DNA of 64,000 nucleotides from Ruegeria sp. HKCCD8929 (GTDB taxonomy: Bacteria; Pseudomonadota; Alphaproteobacteria; Rhodobacterales; Rhodobacteraceae): the NCBI RefSeq assembly GCF_013031405.1, contig NZ_WPZY01000010.1, positions 1-64,000 of the forward strand, in the 5' to 3' direction. The first letter of the stretch is position 1, and the number at the start of each line of letters is the position of its first letter. Shown here one piece after another: positions 42,347 through 50,607 of the stretch. The notes below the pieces were generated by a model. That model saw only the letters and a program-made list of their open reading frames with translations, was not told where the DNA came from and searched no databases. Both the position numbers and the translations under genes were made by a program.

Positions 42347-42861
42347 AAACGGGCCTTCTCGCGCTTGAGCTTCTGCATCTTGCGGGTGATCAGCTGGCGC
42401 CTGAGCGGCTTGAGGTAGTCGATGAACAGCTTGCCGTTCAGGTGGTCGATCTCGTGCTGCACGCAGGTGGACCAGAGCCCATCAAAAGTCTCGCGCTGTG
42501 CGTTGCCGTCGCGGTCCATCCACGCGACCTCGACCACTTTGGGGCGGGTCACTTCGGCATATTGGTCAGGGATCGACAGGCAGCCCTCTTCGTAGACATT
42601 GGTTTCGTCCGAGGCCGAGAGGACCTCGGGGTTGAACATCACCAGAGGGCGCGGCGTATCGCCTTCTTCCTTCATGCAGTCCAGCACGATCAGCCGGTCC
42701 AGCACCCCGATCTGCGGCGCCGCCAGACCGATGCCCGGCGCGTCATACATCGTCTCCAGCATGTCATCGGCCAGCTTGCGCAGCTCGTCGGTGAGGTCGG
42801 TCACCGGCGCGCAGACCTTTTTCAGGCGGGGATCGGGGTGGATCAGGATATTGCGTTTCAT
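42343..42861 (-). CDS. def: Peptide deformylase
   Basis: A 172-residue Def with intact catalytic motifs GIGLAAPQIG (43-52), EEGCLSIPD (Cys94) and QHEIDHLNG (Glu137). Length and the C-terminal helix ending KMQKLKREKARL match the canonical alphaproteobacterial enzyme, so this is probably the main Def. It is the first gene of the coupled def-def-def-like-fmt set, divergent from the PatB-type lyase gene. Confidence 0.95.
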   Translation of the reverse strand: MKRNILIHPDPRLKKVCAPVTDLTDELRKLADDMLETMYDAPGIGLAAPQIGVLDRLIVLDCMKEEGDTPRPLVMFNPEVLSASDETNVYEEGCLSIPDQYAEVTRPKVVEVAWMDRDGNAQRETFDGLWSTCVQHEIDHLNGKLFIDYLKPLRRQLITRKMQKLKREKARL

Positions 42862-42959
42862 GGGGCTGATTTAGGCCATTGCCCCGCCCGCCGCAACGCC
42901 CCCCTTGCGCCTGCCCGGATTCAAGTTAGCTTGCGCTGCGACGAATGCAGGAGACCCTC

Positions 42960-44132
42960 ATGAGCTTTGACGACCTCATCGACCGCCGCGGCACCCATTG
43001 CAACAAGTGGGACGGGATGGAGGACCTTTATGGTGTGCCCTCCGATACCGGTCTGGCGATGTGGGTTGCCGATACCGATTTCCGGGCGCCGGATGTGGTG
43101 CTGAACAAGATCCGCAATCTGGCCGATGACGGGGTGTTTGGTTATGTGAACTGCGACGAGGTCTACAAAGGCGCGATCCAGTGGTGGATGAAGACCCGCC
43201 ACAACTGGGAGGTCGAGGCCGACGCGATCTTCACCACGACCGGGCTGGTCAACGGGGTGGGAATGTGTCTGGACGCGTATACTCAGCCGGGCGACGGAAT
43301 CGTTTTGTTCACGCCGGTCTATCACGCCTTTGCCAAGGTGATCCGCAATGCGGGCCGCGAGGTGGTCGAGTGCCAGATGATCAACGACGAGGGCCGGTAC
43401 GAGCTGGATTTCGACGCCTGGGATGCGCAGATGACCGGGTCGGAAAAGATGGTCATCCTGTGCTCGCCGCATAATCCGGGCGGGCGGGTCTGGTCGCAGG
43501 CCGAGTTGCAGGGGGTGGCCGATTTCGCCAAACGGCATGACCTGTTGCTGCTGTCGGACGAGATCCATCACGATCTGGTTTTCTCCGGGCATACTCATAT
43601 CCCGATGCCGAACGCGGTCCCCGAGATCACCGACCGGCTGCTGATGCTGACCGCGCCCTCCAAGACCTTCAACATCGCCGGTCTGCATACCGGGCAGGTG
43701 ATCATCCCCGACCCCGATCTGCGGGCACGGTTCCGGGCACGGATGTCGGCGCTGAGCCTTGCTCCGAACTCGGTCGGGCAGTTCGCCACCGCCGCCGCCT
43801 ATTCGCCGGAAGGGGCGGAGTGGGTGGATGCGCAGGTCGCGTATCTGGATGGCAATCGGCAGCTTTTTGACGCCGCGATTGCGGAGGTTCCGGGGCTGAA
43901 TTCGATGAAACTCGAGTCCACCTATCTCGCCTGGGTCGATTTCTCGGGCACCGGGATGGAGCGGGCCGAGTTCACCAACCGCGTCGAGCAGACCGCCAGG
44001 ATCGCCGCCAACCATGGCCGCACTTTTGGCACCGGGGGCGAGAACTTCCTGCGGTTCAATCTGGGCACCCAGCGTGCCCGGGTGGAAGAGGCCTGTGCGC
44101 GGCTGAAATCGGCCTTTGGCGATCTGCAGTAG
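42960..44132 (+). CDS. PLP-dependent C-S lyase, MalY/PatB family
   Basis: A 390-residue fold-type I PLP enzyme. The MalY/PatB group is shown by RGTHCNKWDGMEDLYGV, AMWVADTDFRAPD, SPHNPGGRVW, LSDEIHHDLVF and the Schiff-base Lys in APSKTFNIAGLHTG. Such enzymes cleave C-S bonds in cystathionine or cysteine conjugates (beta-lyase), giving thiols, ammonia and pyruvate. AGGAG precedes the ATG. In a marine roseobacter it may serve sulfur assimilation; the substrate is not shown by context. Confidence 0.9.
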   Translation: MSFDDLIDRRGTHCNKWDGMEDLYGVPSDTGLAMWVADTDFRAPDVVLNKIRNLADDGVFGYVNCDEVYKGAIQWWMKTRHNWEVEADAIFTTTGLVNGVGMCLDAYTQPGDGIVLFTPVYHAFAKVIRNAGREVVECQMINDEGRYELDFDAWDAQMTGSEKMVILCSPHNPGGRVWSQAELQGVADFAKRHDLLLLSDEIHHDLVFSGHTHIPMPNAVPEITDRLLMLTAPSKTFNIAGLHTGQVIIPDPDLRARFRARMSALSLAPNSVGQFATAAAYSPEGAEWVDAQVAYLDGNRQLFDAAIAEVPGLNSMKLESTYLAWVDFSGTGMERAEFTNRVEQTARIAANHGRTFGTGGENFLRFNLGTQRARVEEACARLKSAFGDLQ

Positions 44133-44136
44133 GCCC

Positions 44137-44664
44137 ATGCGCCGCACGGCCATTCTGCTGGTCCTGATCCTGGCGGCGGGGGCCGCCTGGGTCGGTTGGC
44201 AGCGCTATGGCCCGCGCCCTCTGGCCCCGCCCATGGCGCCGGAGGCCGAGCGGGTCGATCACATCCTGATCGAGAAATCCGCCCGCCGCCTGACCGCCAC
44301 GCTTGAGGGTGCGGTGGTGATGACTACCGATATTTCGCTGGGGTTTGCGCCTGACGGAGACAAGGCCCGGGAGGGTGACGGCAAGACGCCCGAGGGTGTC
44401 TTCACCATCGACCGCCGCAATCCGCAAAGCGCGTTTCACCTGTCACTGGGCATCGACTATCCCAAGCCCGAGGACATCGCCCGCGCCAAGGCGGCAGGCG
44501 TCGATCCGGGTGGGGATATCTTCATCCACGGCCAACCCAACGGGATAACCGCCCTAACCCTGCCCGGCGACTGGACCGCAGGTTGTATCGCGGTATCGAA
44601 CGAAGAGATCGCCCGCCTCTGGAGCCTGACGCCCATCGGCACGACGGTCGAAATTCGGCCCTAA
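44137..44664 (+). CDS. L,D-transpeptidase, YkuD type
   Basis: A 175-residue protein anchored by an N-terminal helix (about 5-20), with a catalytic YkuD domain. His131 (IFIHGQPNG) and Cys150 (GDWTAGCIAVSNEE) form the catalytic motif. These enzymes make 3-3 cross-links in peptidoglycan or attach proteins to it. The start at 44137 is 5 bases after the lyase stop. Its own stop codon is followed directly by a long inverted-repeat element. Confidence 0.88.
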   Translation: MRRTAILLVLILAAGAAWVGWQRYGPRPLAPPMAPEAERVDHILIEKSARRLTATLEGAVVMTTDISLGFAPDGDKAREGDGKTPEGVFTIDRRNPQSAFHLSLGIDYPKPEDIARAKAAGVDPGGDIFIHGQPNGITALTLPGDWTAGCIAVSNEEIARLWSLTPIGTTVEIRP

Positions 44665-44665
44665 A

Positions 44666-44775
44666 AGCGGGTCGCGTTAAATCGCATCCTCCAGCACCGG
44701 CGAACGCGTTGTGCTTCGCAAACGCTGCCTCGCCGATGCCTTCGGGTCCACAATTTTGGTCAAACGCGACCCGCT
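44666..44775. repeat. 110-base inverted-repeat element between convergent genes
   Basis: Terminal arms AGCGGGTCGCGTT (44666-44678) and AACGCGACCCGCT (44763-44775) are perfect over 13 bases. A smaller CGGCGA/TCGCCG pair lies inside. The element fills almost the whole gap. The right end abuts the TAG of the minus-strand gene; the left end lies one base after the TAA of the L,D-transpeptidase. No ORF inside. It looks like a dispersed non-coding palindrome and would also terminate both transcripts. Confidence 0.8.
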
Positions 44776-45126
44776 CTAGTCCTTACCCAACAGCGCGACC
44801 GGCGCATCCGGCGCGCGATAGTAGTCCAGCGGCGCCTTGTCGGCGGCGGCGGTGTTGCGCTTGAATTCATAACGCATCTCGCCGTCTTCCTCTTCGGCGG
44901 CGACGATCAGGCACTGGCACAGATGGTTGGCCCCGTCATAGAGATCGACCAGCCCGCGCAAACGCGGCGTTGTCTCAGCCTCGACAGCGAAACCATTGCT
45001 CCACGCCCGCAAAACGCGATGGTATTCGGAACCCGCTTCCACGCGAAGGCGGCTGGTTTTCTTCAAGGCTGCGAATCGCGCGGCAATCAATTCCTCGCGC
45101 ATTTCTTCGGTAATAAACGTCGTCAT
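44776..45126 (-). CDS. Conserved hypothetical protein
   Basis: A 116-residue cytosolic protein, probably alpha/beta: an N-terminal helix MTTFITEEMREELIAARFAALKKTSRLRVEAG, then strands such as YHRVLRAWSNGFAVEA and LVDLYDGANHLCQCLIVAA, and YEFKRNTAAADKAPLDYYRA near the end. No family name or catalytic motif was recognised. A GGGGGT ribosome site precedes the ATG; the open frame continues upstream to 45366 without conservation. It is divergent from the glutathionyl-hydroquinone reductase gene, with a palindrome between them. Confidence 0.78.
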   Translation of the reverse strand: MTTFITEEMREELIAARFAALKKTSRLRVEAGSEYHRVLRAWSNGFAVEAETTPRLRGLVDLYDGANHLCQCLIVAAEEEDGEMRYEFKRNTAAADKAPLDYYRAPDAPVALLGKD

Positions 45127-45195
45127 CAATACATACCCCCTAAAACGCAAACAGTTTGCAGCAGGTTTTGCAAAAATCCAACAAAGCTTTTGTGA

Positions 45196-45213
45196 ACACT
45201 GTGGGAACAGTGT
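45196..45213. promoter_or_regulatory. ACACTGT palindrome in a divergent promoter region
   Basis: ACACTGT-GGGA-ACAGTGT, perfect 7-base arms, located 70 bases before the minus-strand hypothetical gene and 129 before the reductase gene. Candidate operator for a dimeric regulator. Confidence 0.45.
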
Positions 45214-45341
45214 GTTGATCGGCGAGAAACCTCCGCTGGTGCTGTGCGCAAACGCAGACATGTTGCGCGGGCCCGACCGCTGGGCAGACGGGCGGGCAAG
45301 CCCTATTCTCTGACCCAACGAGTTAGCGGAGGATCCCCGAA

Positions 45342-46331
45342 ATGGGCCTGCTTGTAGACGGCACATGGCACGACACCTGGTATGACACCAAAACCACCGG
45401 CGGCGCGTTCAAACGCTCGGCGGCGCAGTTCCGCAACTGGATCACGCCGGACGGCGCGCCCGGCCCCTCGGGACAGGGCGGGTTCACCGCCGCCTCGGGG
45501 CGCTATCACCTTTACGTCAGCCTTGCCTGCCCCTGGGCGCATCGCACCCTGATCTTTCGTGAGCTCAAGGGGCTGACGGAACATATCGGCGTTTCGGTCG
45601 TGCATCCCGACATGCTGACCGAAGGCTGGACGTTCGAGACCGACGACCAAGGCGCCACCGGCGACCGGCTTTATGGCCTGACCCGCGCGCATCAGGTCTA
45701 TACCAAGGCCGATCCTGCCTATTCCGGCCGCGTGACCGTGCCGATCCTGTGGGACACCGAGCGCGAGACCATCGTGTCGAACGAAAGCTCGGAAATCATC
45801 CGTATGTTCAACGCGGCCTTCGACGGGATCACCGGCAATACCGACGATTACTGGCCCGAGCCGATGCGCGACGCGATCGAAGAGGTGAATGCCCGCATCT
45901 ATTCCACCGTCAACAACGGTGTCTACAAATGCGGTTTTGCCACCAGTCAGGAGGCTTATGACGCCGCCGTGCATCCCCTGTTCGAAACACTGGACTGGCT
46001 GGAACAGCGGTTGTCACAGAACCGCTATCTGATGGGCGAGCGCGTGACCGAGGCCGACTGGCGGCTGTTTACCACCCTGATCCGCTTCGACCCGGTCTAT
46101 CACCTGCATTTCAAGTGCAACCGCAGGCGGCTGATCGATTATCCGAACCTCTGGGCCTTTACTCGCGAGCTGTATCAGTGGCCGGGCGTCGCGCAGACGG
46201 TGAACATGCACCATATCGTGCGCCACTATCACTACAGCCATGACAGCATCAACCCGCACCGGATCATCCCGGTGAACCCGGAACTGGATTATCTAGAGCC
46301 GCACGGACGCGATCTGCGCCCCGCCGCGTAG
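45342..46331 (+). CDS. Glutathionyl-hydroquinone reductase (Xi-class GST)
   Basis: A 329-residue glutathione transferase of the Xi class. The active site Cys63 lies in YVSLACPWAHRTLI. The long linker with WDTERETIVSNESSEIIRMFNAAF and the C-terminal CNRRRLIDYPNLWAFTRELYQWPGVAQTVNMHHIVRHYHYSH are diagnostic. These enzymes reduce glutathionyl-hydroquinones, protecting against quinone adducts. A GGAGGA-like site lies before the ATG. The last 43 bases overlap a receiver-domain gene on the other strand. Confidence 0.93.
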   Translation: MGLLVDGTWHDTWYDTKTTGGAFKRSAAQFRNWITPDGAPGPSGQGGFTAASGRYHLYVSLACPWAHRTLIFRELKGLTEHIGVSVVHPDMLTEGWTFETDDQGATGDRLYGLTRAHQVYTKADPAYSGRVTVPILWDTERETIVSNESSEIIRMFNAAFDGITGNTDDYWPEPMRDAIEEVNARIYSTVNNGVYKCGFATSQEAYDAAVHPLFETLDWLEQRLSQNRYLMGERVTEADWRLFTTLIRFDPVYHLHFKCNRRRLIDYPNLWAFTRELYQWPGVAQTVNMHHIVRHYHYSHDSINPHRIIPVNPELDYLEPHGRDLRPAA

Positions 46332-46675
46332 TGTTCGACCATCGCCGCCAGATCCTCGGGCGGCGTGCCGCTTTGCACATAGGCGCAGGCGTTCGAGCTG
46401 TGGGCAAAGATCGAACCGTCTGAAAAGAAGGTGGTGTTGGTGACGAAAATCACCCGCGCCTCGGGGCGGCGGTAGCTGGCGAAATCGGCAACTGCCAGCG
46501 CGCTGCCCTGATCCAGAACCAGGTCCAGCACCAGGATCTCGAACGCGGTGCCATAGAGGGCAAGTATGGCCGCTTCCTGCGAAGTGACCAGCGTGACCTC
46601 GGCGCCCTGACGTTCCAGATGGCGCTGCCAGACCCGGCCCAGCTCCGGGTTGCTTTCTACGATCAGAACCTTCAT
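46289..46675 (-). CDS. Stand-alone response-regulator receiver-like protein, degenerate
   Basis: A 128-residue CheY-fold protein. MKVLIVESNPELGRVWQRHLERQGAEV is beta-1/alpha-1, and LVLDLVLD holds the expected phospho-acceptor Asp51. Two conserved features are missing: the acidic pair after beta-1 is Glu7-Ser8 and the conserved Lys after beta-5 is not present (YVQSGTPPED). Phosphorylation may therefore be weak or absent. No output domain or partner kinase is adjacent. Its C-terminal coding region overlaps the end of the reductase gene by 43 bases. Confidence 0.75.
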   Translation of the reverse strand: MKVLIVESNPELGRVWQRHLERQGAEVTLVTSQEAAILALYGTAFEILVLDLVLDQGSALAVADFASYRRPEARVIFVTNTTFFSDGSIFAHSSNACAYVQSGTPPEDLAAMVEHYAAGRRSRPCGSR

Positions 46676-46868
46676 TTTGCGACAACCTCGGCACTGTGAG
46701 CGTTTTTATGGTGCCGTCCCCCGTAGTCTCGTGATCCGGCTATTTGCTTAACAAACGGTTAACGCCGGCCCAAACGCCTTGAAAACAGGTGGATTTGCGG
46801 ACGCTATCGGCAAAAATTCGCCGGAAGCGGGTGTACAAGCAAGGGGAACTTCCCGCAAAAGACCGCAA

Positions 46869-47846
46869 ATGACCGATGTGCTCGACATGCAAATGGATTC
46901 GATCGACCCCCGCGCGCGCCGTGATCATGGCGGCGGGCTGGACGGGGCGATGCGCCTGTTTGGCGGTGCCCGTTCGGAGTGGATCGACCTGTCCACGGGC
47001 ATAAACCCGCACCCCTATCCAATCGGAGATCTGGCGCACTCCGATTGGACAGAACTGCCCGATCACGGCACGTTCGAGGCTTTGGTGGCCGCCGCCCGCA
47101 GCTTTTGGTCGGTGCCCGAAGGCGCGGCGATCCTGCCCGCACCGGGTGCCTCGGCCCTTATCGCGCGGATACCCGCATTAGCCCCCGCAGGCACGGTCGA
47201 AATCACGCCCCCGACCTACAACGAACACGCCGCTGCCTTTTCGGCCCACGGCTGGTCGGTGCAGAGCACTGGCCCGGCCGAGGCGCGGGTTCTGGTCCAT
47301 CCCAACAATCCAGATGGCCGGCTGTGGACCGCCACCGATGCCTCGGCCCCGTTGACGGCGATCGACGAGAGCTTTTGCGACGTGACGCCCGATGCCTCGC
47401 TGATCCGTCTGGCCGGGCGGCCCGGAACGGTGGTGCTGAAAAGCTTTGGCAAGTTCTGGGGCCTCGCCGGGCTGCGGCTGGGCTTTGCCATTGCGCGGCC
47501 CGAGATCATCGCCCGGCTGAACGACCTGACTGGTCCTTGGGCGGTCTCGGGCCCCGCCCTGCGGATCGGCACGCAGGCGCTGCTGGATCACGGCTGGGCC
47601 GAGCAGATCCGCACCCGGCTGGCCGCCGATGCCGCACGGCTGGATAGTCTGCTGACCGCGAAAGGCGCCGAGCTGTCAGGCGGTACGACCCTGTTCCGCC
47701 TCTACCGTGTCGAGGATGCCGCCGCGTGGCAATCCCGCCTTGCACGCGCGCATATCTGGAGCCGGGTCTTTCCCTATTCCGACCACTTCCTGCGCCTCGG
47801 CCTGCCCCCAGCCCGAGGATGGGACCGGCTGGAGAGCGCCCTGTGA
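46869..47846 (+). CDS. cobC: Threonine-phosphate decarboxylase-type aminotransferase of B12 synthesis
   Basis: A 325-residue PLP enzyme of aminotransferase fold that yields the (R)-1-aminopropan-2-ol phosphate linker of cobalamin. [33 protein letters not shown] is the CobC/CobD N-terminus; [21 protein letters not shown] and the PLP Lys in [18 protein letters not shown] follow. The ATG at 46869 is chosen over the open-frame start at 46779. It is coupled to cobD through GTGA. I saw no cobalamin riboswitch upstream. Confidence 0.92.
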   Translation: MTDVLDMQMDSIDPRARRDHGGGLDGAMRLFGGARSEWIDLSTGINPHPYPIGDLAHSDWTELPDHGTFEALVAAARSFWSVPEGAAILPAPGASALIARIPALAPAGTVEITPPTYNEHAAAFSAHGWSVQSTGPAEARVLVHPNNPDGRLWTATDASAPLTAIDESFCDVTPDASLIRLAGRPGTVVLKSFGKFWGLAGLRLGFAIARPEIIARLNDLTGPWAVSGPALRIGTQALLDHGWAEQIRTRLAADAARLDSLLTAKGAELSGGTTLFRLYRVEDAAAWQSRLARAHIWSRVFPYSDHFLRLGLPPARGWDRLESAL

Positions 47847-48763
47847 GCACCGCGCTTATGCTCGCCGTCGCGATGGTGCTCGATGCAGTATTGGGCGAAC
47901 CCGACTGGCTCTGGTCCCGCATCCGCCATCCGGCGGTCATGATCGGCAATGTCATCGGCGCATTGGACCGGCGGCTAAACACGGGTACGAGCAAGCGGCT
48001 GAAGGGGGTCGGGGTAACCTTGCTGCTGAGTCTGGGAGCGGTGGTTCTCGGCACCGTTCTTGGTTGGCTCGGGCCGGTGGTCGAGGTTCTCTGTTGCGCC
48101 GTGCTGCTCGCTCAGAAATCACTGGTGACCCATGTGCGCAACGTGGCCGAGGCGCTGCGTGTTTCGCTGCCCGATGGGCGCCGGATGGTCGCGCGCGTCG
48201 TTTCGCGCGATACCTCCGCGATGGATGAGGCGCAGGTTGCCCGGTCGGCCATCGAAAGCGCCTCGGAAAACCTGAGCGACGGGGTGATCGCCCCGGCCTT
48301 TTGGTTCCTGATCGGCGGTCTGCCCGGCCTGCTGCTCTATAAGACCGTCAACACCGCCGACAGCATGATCGGCTATCGCAACGAGAAATATGCCGAGTTC
48401 GGCTGGGCCGCGGCCCGGCTCGACGACTTGCTGAACCTGGTCCCCGCGCGGCTGACCGGCCTGATGATCATGGTTCTGTCGAACAGCTTCGCCCGCTGGC
48501 GCGGCATCGTCGAGGATGCGCGACGCCATATCTCGCCCAATGCCGGCTGGCCCGAAGCCGCCATGGCCCGTGCGCTGAACGTGGCCCTCGCCGGGCCGCG
48601 CAGTTATCACGGCCAGATCCGCCACCTTGCCTGGGTCAACGAAGCGGCCCGCAAGGACATTGGCCCGCATGAAATAGAGCGCGCTATCGCTATGCTCTGG
48701 CAGGTCTGGGCCCTGACGCTCGGGCTGGTGATTGCGGGGCTGGCCCTGTCACTGATACCTTGA
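47843..48763 (+). CDS. cobD: Adenosylcobinamide-phosphate synthase
   Basis: A 306-residue membrane protein (CbiB/CobD) that attaches the aminopropanol linker to adenosylcobyric acid. Family motifs include [65 protein letters not shown] and [29 protein letters not shown]. About five membrane helices. GTG start within the cobC stop (GTGA). Together with cobC and the PduO-type adenosyltransferase it shows adenosylcobalamin synthesis. Confidence 0.95.
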   Translation: MSTALMLAVAMVLDAVLGEPDWLWSRIRHPAVMIGNVIGALDRRLNTGTSKRLKGVGVTLLLSLGAVVLGTVLGWLGPVVEVLCCAVLLAQKSLVTHVRNVAEALRVSLPDGRRMVARVVSRDTSAMDEAQVARSAIESASENLSDGVIAPAFWFLIGGLPGLLLYKTVNTADSMIGYRNEKYAEFGWAAARLDDLLNLVPARLTGLMIMVLSNSFARWRGIVEDARRHISPNAGWPEAAMARALNVALAGPRSYHGQIRHLAWVNEAARKDIGPHEIERAIAMLWQVWALTLGLVIAGLALSLIP

Positions 48764-48788
48764 CCTTTCCCAGATCGGATTGCTCACC

Positions 48789-49961
48789 ATGATACGCCTT
48801 GCCTGCCAAATAGCTGCCTCCCTGCTGATCGCCTCGCCTGCCCTTGCGGAGTGCGGCGGCGGCTTTCAGAGTTTCGTGAAGGGCCTCAAGGCCGAGGCTG
48901 TTGCCAAGGGTCATGACACGGCGGCTGTTAATACCTTTTTCAAAGGCGTGAGCCAGGACGCCAAGGTGCTCAGGGCGGATCGGGCACAGGGCGTGTTCCA
49001 GAAACCGTTCATCGATTTTTCCCGCCACCTGATCTCACAGAACCGGATCGACCGGGGCCGCGCGATGGCGCAGAAATACGACGCCGTCTTTGACCGGATC
49101 GAAGCGGAATACGGCATCTCGCGCGGTGTGCTGCTGGCCTTTTGGGCGTTTGAGACCGATTACGGCGCGTTTCAGGGCGACTTCAACACCCGCAACGCGC
49201 TGGTGACGCTGGCCCATGACTGCCGCAGGCCCGAGCTGTTCCGGCCCCAGATCTTTGCCGCGCTGGAGCTGTACGAGCAGGGCGGTTTCGATCCCGCGCG
49301 CACGACCGGCGCCTGGGCGGGCGAGATCGGCATGGTGCAGATGCTGCCCCGCGACATTCTGGAAAACGGGGTGGACGCGGATGGCGACGGCAAGGTGTCG
49401 CTGAAAAGCTCGGCCCCCGATGCCCTGATGTCCGGTGCCAAGATGCTGTCCGGGCTGGGCTGGCAGGCAGGTCAGCCCTGGCTTCAGGAAGTAGTAGTGC
49501 CGGACGCGCTGGACTGGTCTCTTTCCGGCCCGGCCCGCAGCCTGACGGTTTCGGAATGGCAGGGGATGGGAGTGCGTCCCCGCGCTGGCGATCTGCCGTC
49601 GGGCGAGATGCAGGCCTCGCTGATCCTGCCGCAAGGGCATACAGGCCCGGCTTTCCTCGCCTATCCGAATTTCAATGTGTATTTCGAGTGGAACCAGAGC
49701 TTTGTCTACGTGCTGACCGCCGCCTATTTCGCCACCCGGCTGGAAGGGGCACAGGTCTATGACGCGGGCCGCCCGGCGCAGGGACTATCGGGGCAACAGA
49801 TGAAACAGCTGCAAAGCAAACTGCAAGCGCGCGGGCACGATGTGGGCAAGATCGACGGCATCCTCGGCGCCGGAACCCGTGCCGCCGTGCAGGCGGAACA
49901 AGTGCGGCTGGGTCTGCCTGCGGATGCGTGGCCGACCGCGGAACTGCTCAACCGTCTCTAG
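48789..49961 (+). CDS. Lytic murein transglycosylase, MltB type
   Basis: A 390-residue periplasmic enzyme with a signal peptide (about 1-20, ASPALA cleavage). The SLT_2 domain has catalytic Glu122 in LLAFWAFETDYGAFQG, then IGMVQMLPRDILENGVDADGDGK and YVLTAAYFATRL. A C-terminal peptidoglycan-binding domain (about 325-388, LQSKLQARGHDVGKIDGILGAGTRAAVQ) completes it. It cleaves peptidoglycan with 1,6-anhydro ends. The ATG at 48789 is preferred over an in-frame TTG at 48780. A triple-palindrome module follows the gene. Confidence 0.95.
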   Translation: MIRLACQIAASLLIASPALAECGGGFQSFVKGLKAEAVAKGHDTAAVNTFFKGVSQDAKVLRADRAQGVFQKPFIDFSRHLISQNRIDRGRAMAQKYDAVFDRIEAEYGISRGVLLAFWAFETDYGAFQGDFNTRNALVTLAHDCRRPELFRPQIFAALELYEQGGFDPARTTGAWAGEIGMVQMLPRDILENGVDADGDGKVSLKSSAPDALMSGAKMLSGLGWQAGQPWLQEVVVPDALDWSLSGPARSLTVSEWQGMGVRPRAGDLPSGEMQASLILPQGHTGPAFLAYPNFNVYFEWNQSFVYVLTAAYFATRLEGAQVYDAGRPAQGLSGQQMKQLQSKLQARGHDVGKIDGILGAGTRAAVQAEQVRLGLPADAWPTAELLNRL

Positions 49962-50020
49962 GCACGAGATATCCGGAAATCCGCGATCTAACACATCGCG
50001 CTGCGGTCGCCACCGCTGAC

Positions 50021-50085
50021 AAGGCGTTTCGAAACGCCTTGTTTCAAGCGGTTTCGAAACCGCTTAAGCCGCTTGCAAGCGGCTT
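50021..50085. repeat. Triple-palindrome module, copy 2
   Basis: AAGGCGTTTCGAAACGCCTT (50021-50040), AAGCGGTTTCGAAACCGCTT (50046-50065) and AAGCCGCTTGCAAGCGGCTT (50066-50085); every unit is a perfect 20-base palindrome. Order and arms match copy 1 at 27382-27442, but loop bases differ, as expected from compensatory change or independent copies. It lies between the convergent transglycosylase and hypothetical genes. Confidence 0.85.
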
Positions 50086-50091
50086 TTCCCG

Positions 50092-50451
50092 TCACTCCGG
50101 CCGCACCGGAAAACGTTCACCCTTTTCGTTGATCAGGATCAGCCGTTCGCCGCTGTGCACATAGAGATCGCAGCGGCTGAACCCGTTTTGGAACTCGGTG
50201 CATATGCTGCCATCCTCGGCAATGCGATAGGTGCCGAAGGCGGTCCCGCCCCCGTTCTTGGCCGAGTAGGTGTAGGTATAGGCGCCATCGGCCAGGTATC
50301 TGGACTGGCCGTCATCGTAGAACGTCAAGGTCCGCCCTTCGAGCGCCTCCAACTCGGCGCGGCTGAGCGGTACGTCGTCTTGACGAAGGGACCAATCGGC
50401 TGCGGCAAGAGGCGTTGCAAGGCACAGGGCGGGGATCAGGTAGCGTCGCAT
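50092..50451 (-). CDS. Exported hypothetical protein
   Basis: A 119-residue protein with a signal peptide (about 1-18, ending LAAA). The rest is beta-rich, with motifs LEALEGRTLTFYDDGQSRYL, GAYTYTYSAKNGGGTAFGTYRI and GFSRCDLYVHSGERLILIN, and two cysteines (in SICTEF and SRCDL) that could form a disulfide. The pattern resembles small periplasmic beta-barrel-like proteins in Rhodobacteraceae; no name recognised. It converges with the transglycosylase gene across the triple-palindrome module. Confidence 0.75.
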   Translation of the reverse strand: MRRYLIPALCLATPLAAADWSLRQDDVPLSRAELEALEGRTLTFYDDGQSRYLADGAYTYTYSAKNGGGTAFGTYRIAEDGSICTEFQNGFSRCDLYVHSGERLILINEKGERFPVRPE

Positions 50452-50570
50452 GGGCCGAGCCTAGCTGAGACACGGAAAACATGCAGTCACGTTGCGGTGA
50501 GAGGGTGGAGCGGCGACAGATAGATCTGCATCGAAGGTACCGCTCTGTCCATTTTTGGTACCGCGTAGTT

Positions 50571-50607
50571 TGATCCGAAAACCGGTTCCCACTTTTCGGG
50601 TTGCGCT
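50571..50607. repeat. Palindromic element immediately after the smc stop
   Basis: CCGAAAA (50575-50581) pairs with TTTTCGG (50593-50599) around CCGGTTCCCAC. On the minus strand it reads AGCGCAACCCGAAAAGTGGG and begins directly after the smc TAA. I recall very similar sequences dispersed in many alphaproteobacterial genomes. It would also form a terminator-like hairpin. Confidence 0.7.

Noticed and set aside
46676..46868. Possible cobalamin riboswitch upstream of cobC
   Set aside because: No B12-box-like sequence or the expected multi-stem arrangement could be seen in this 193-base leader.
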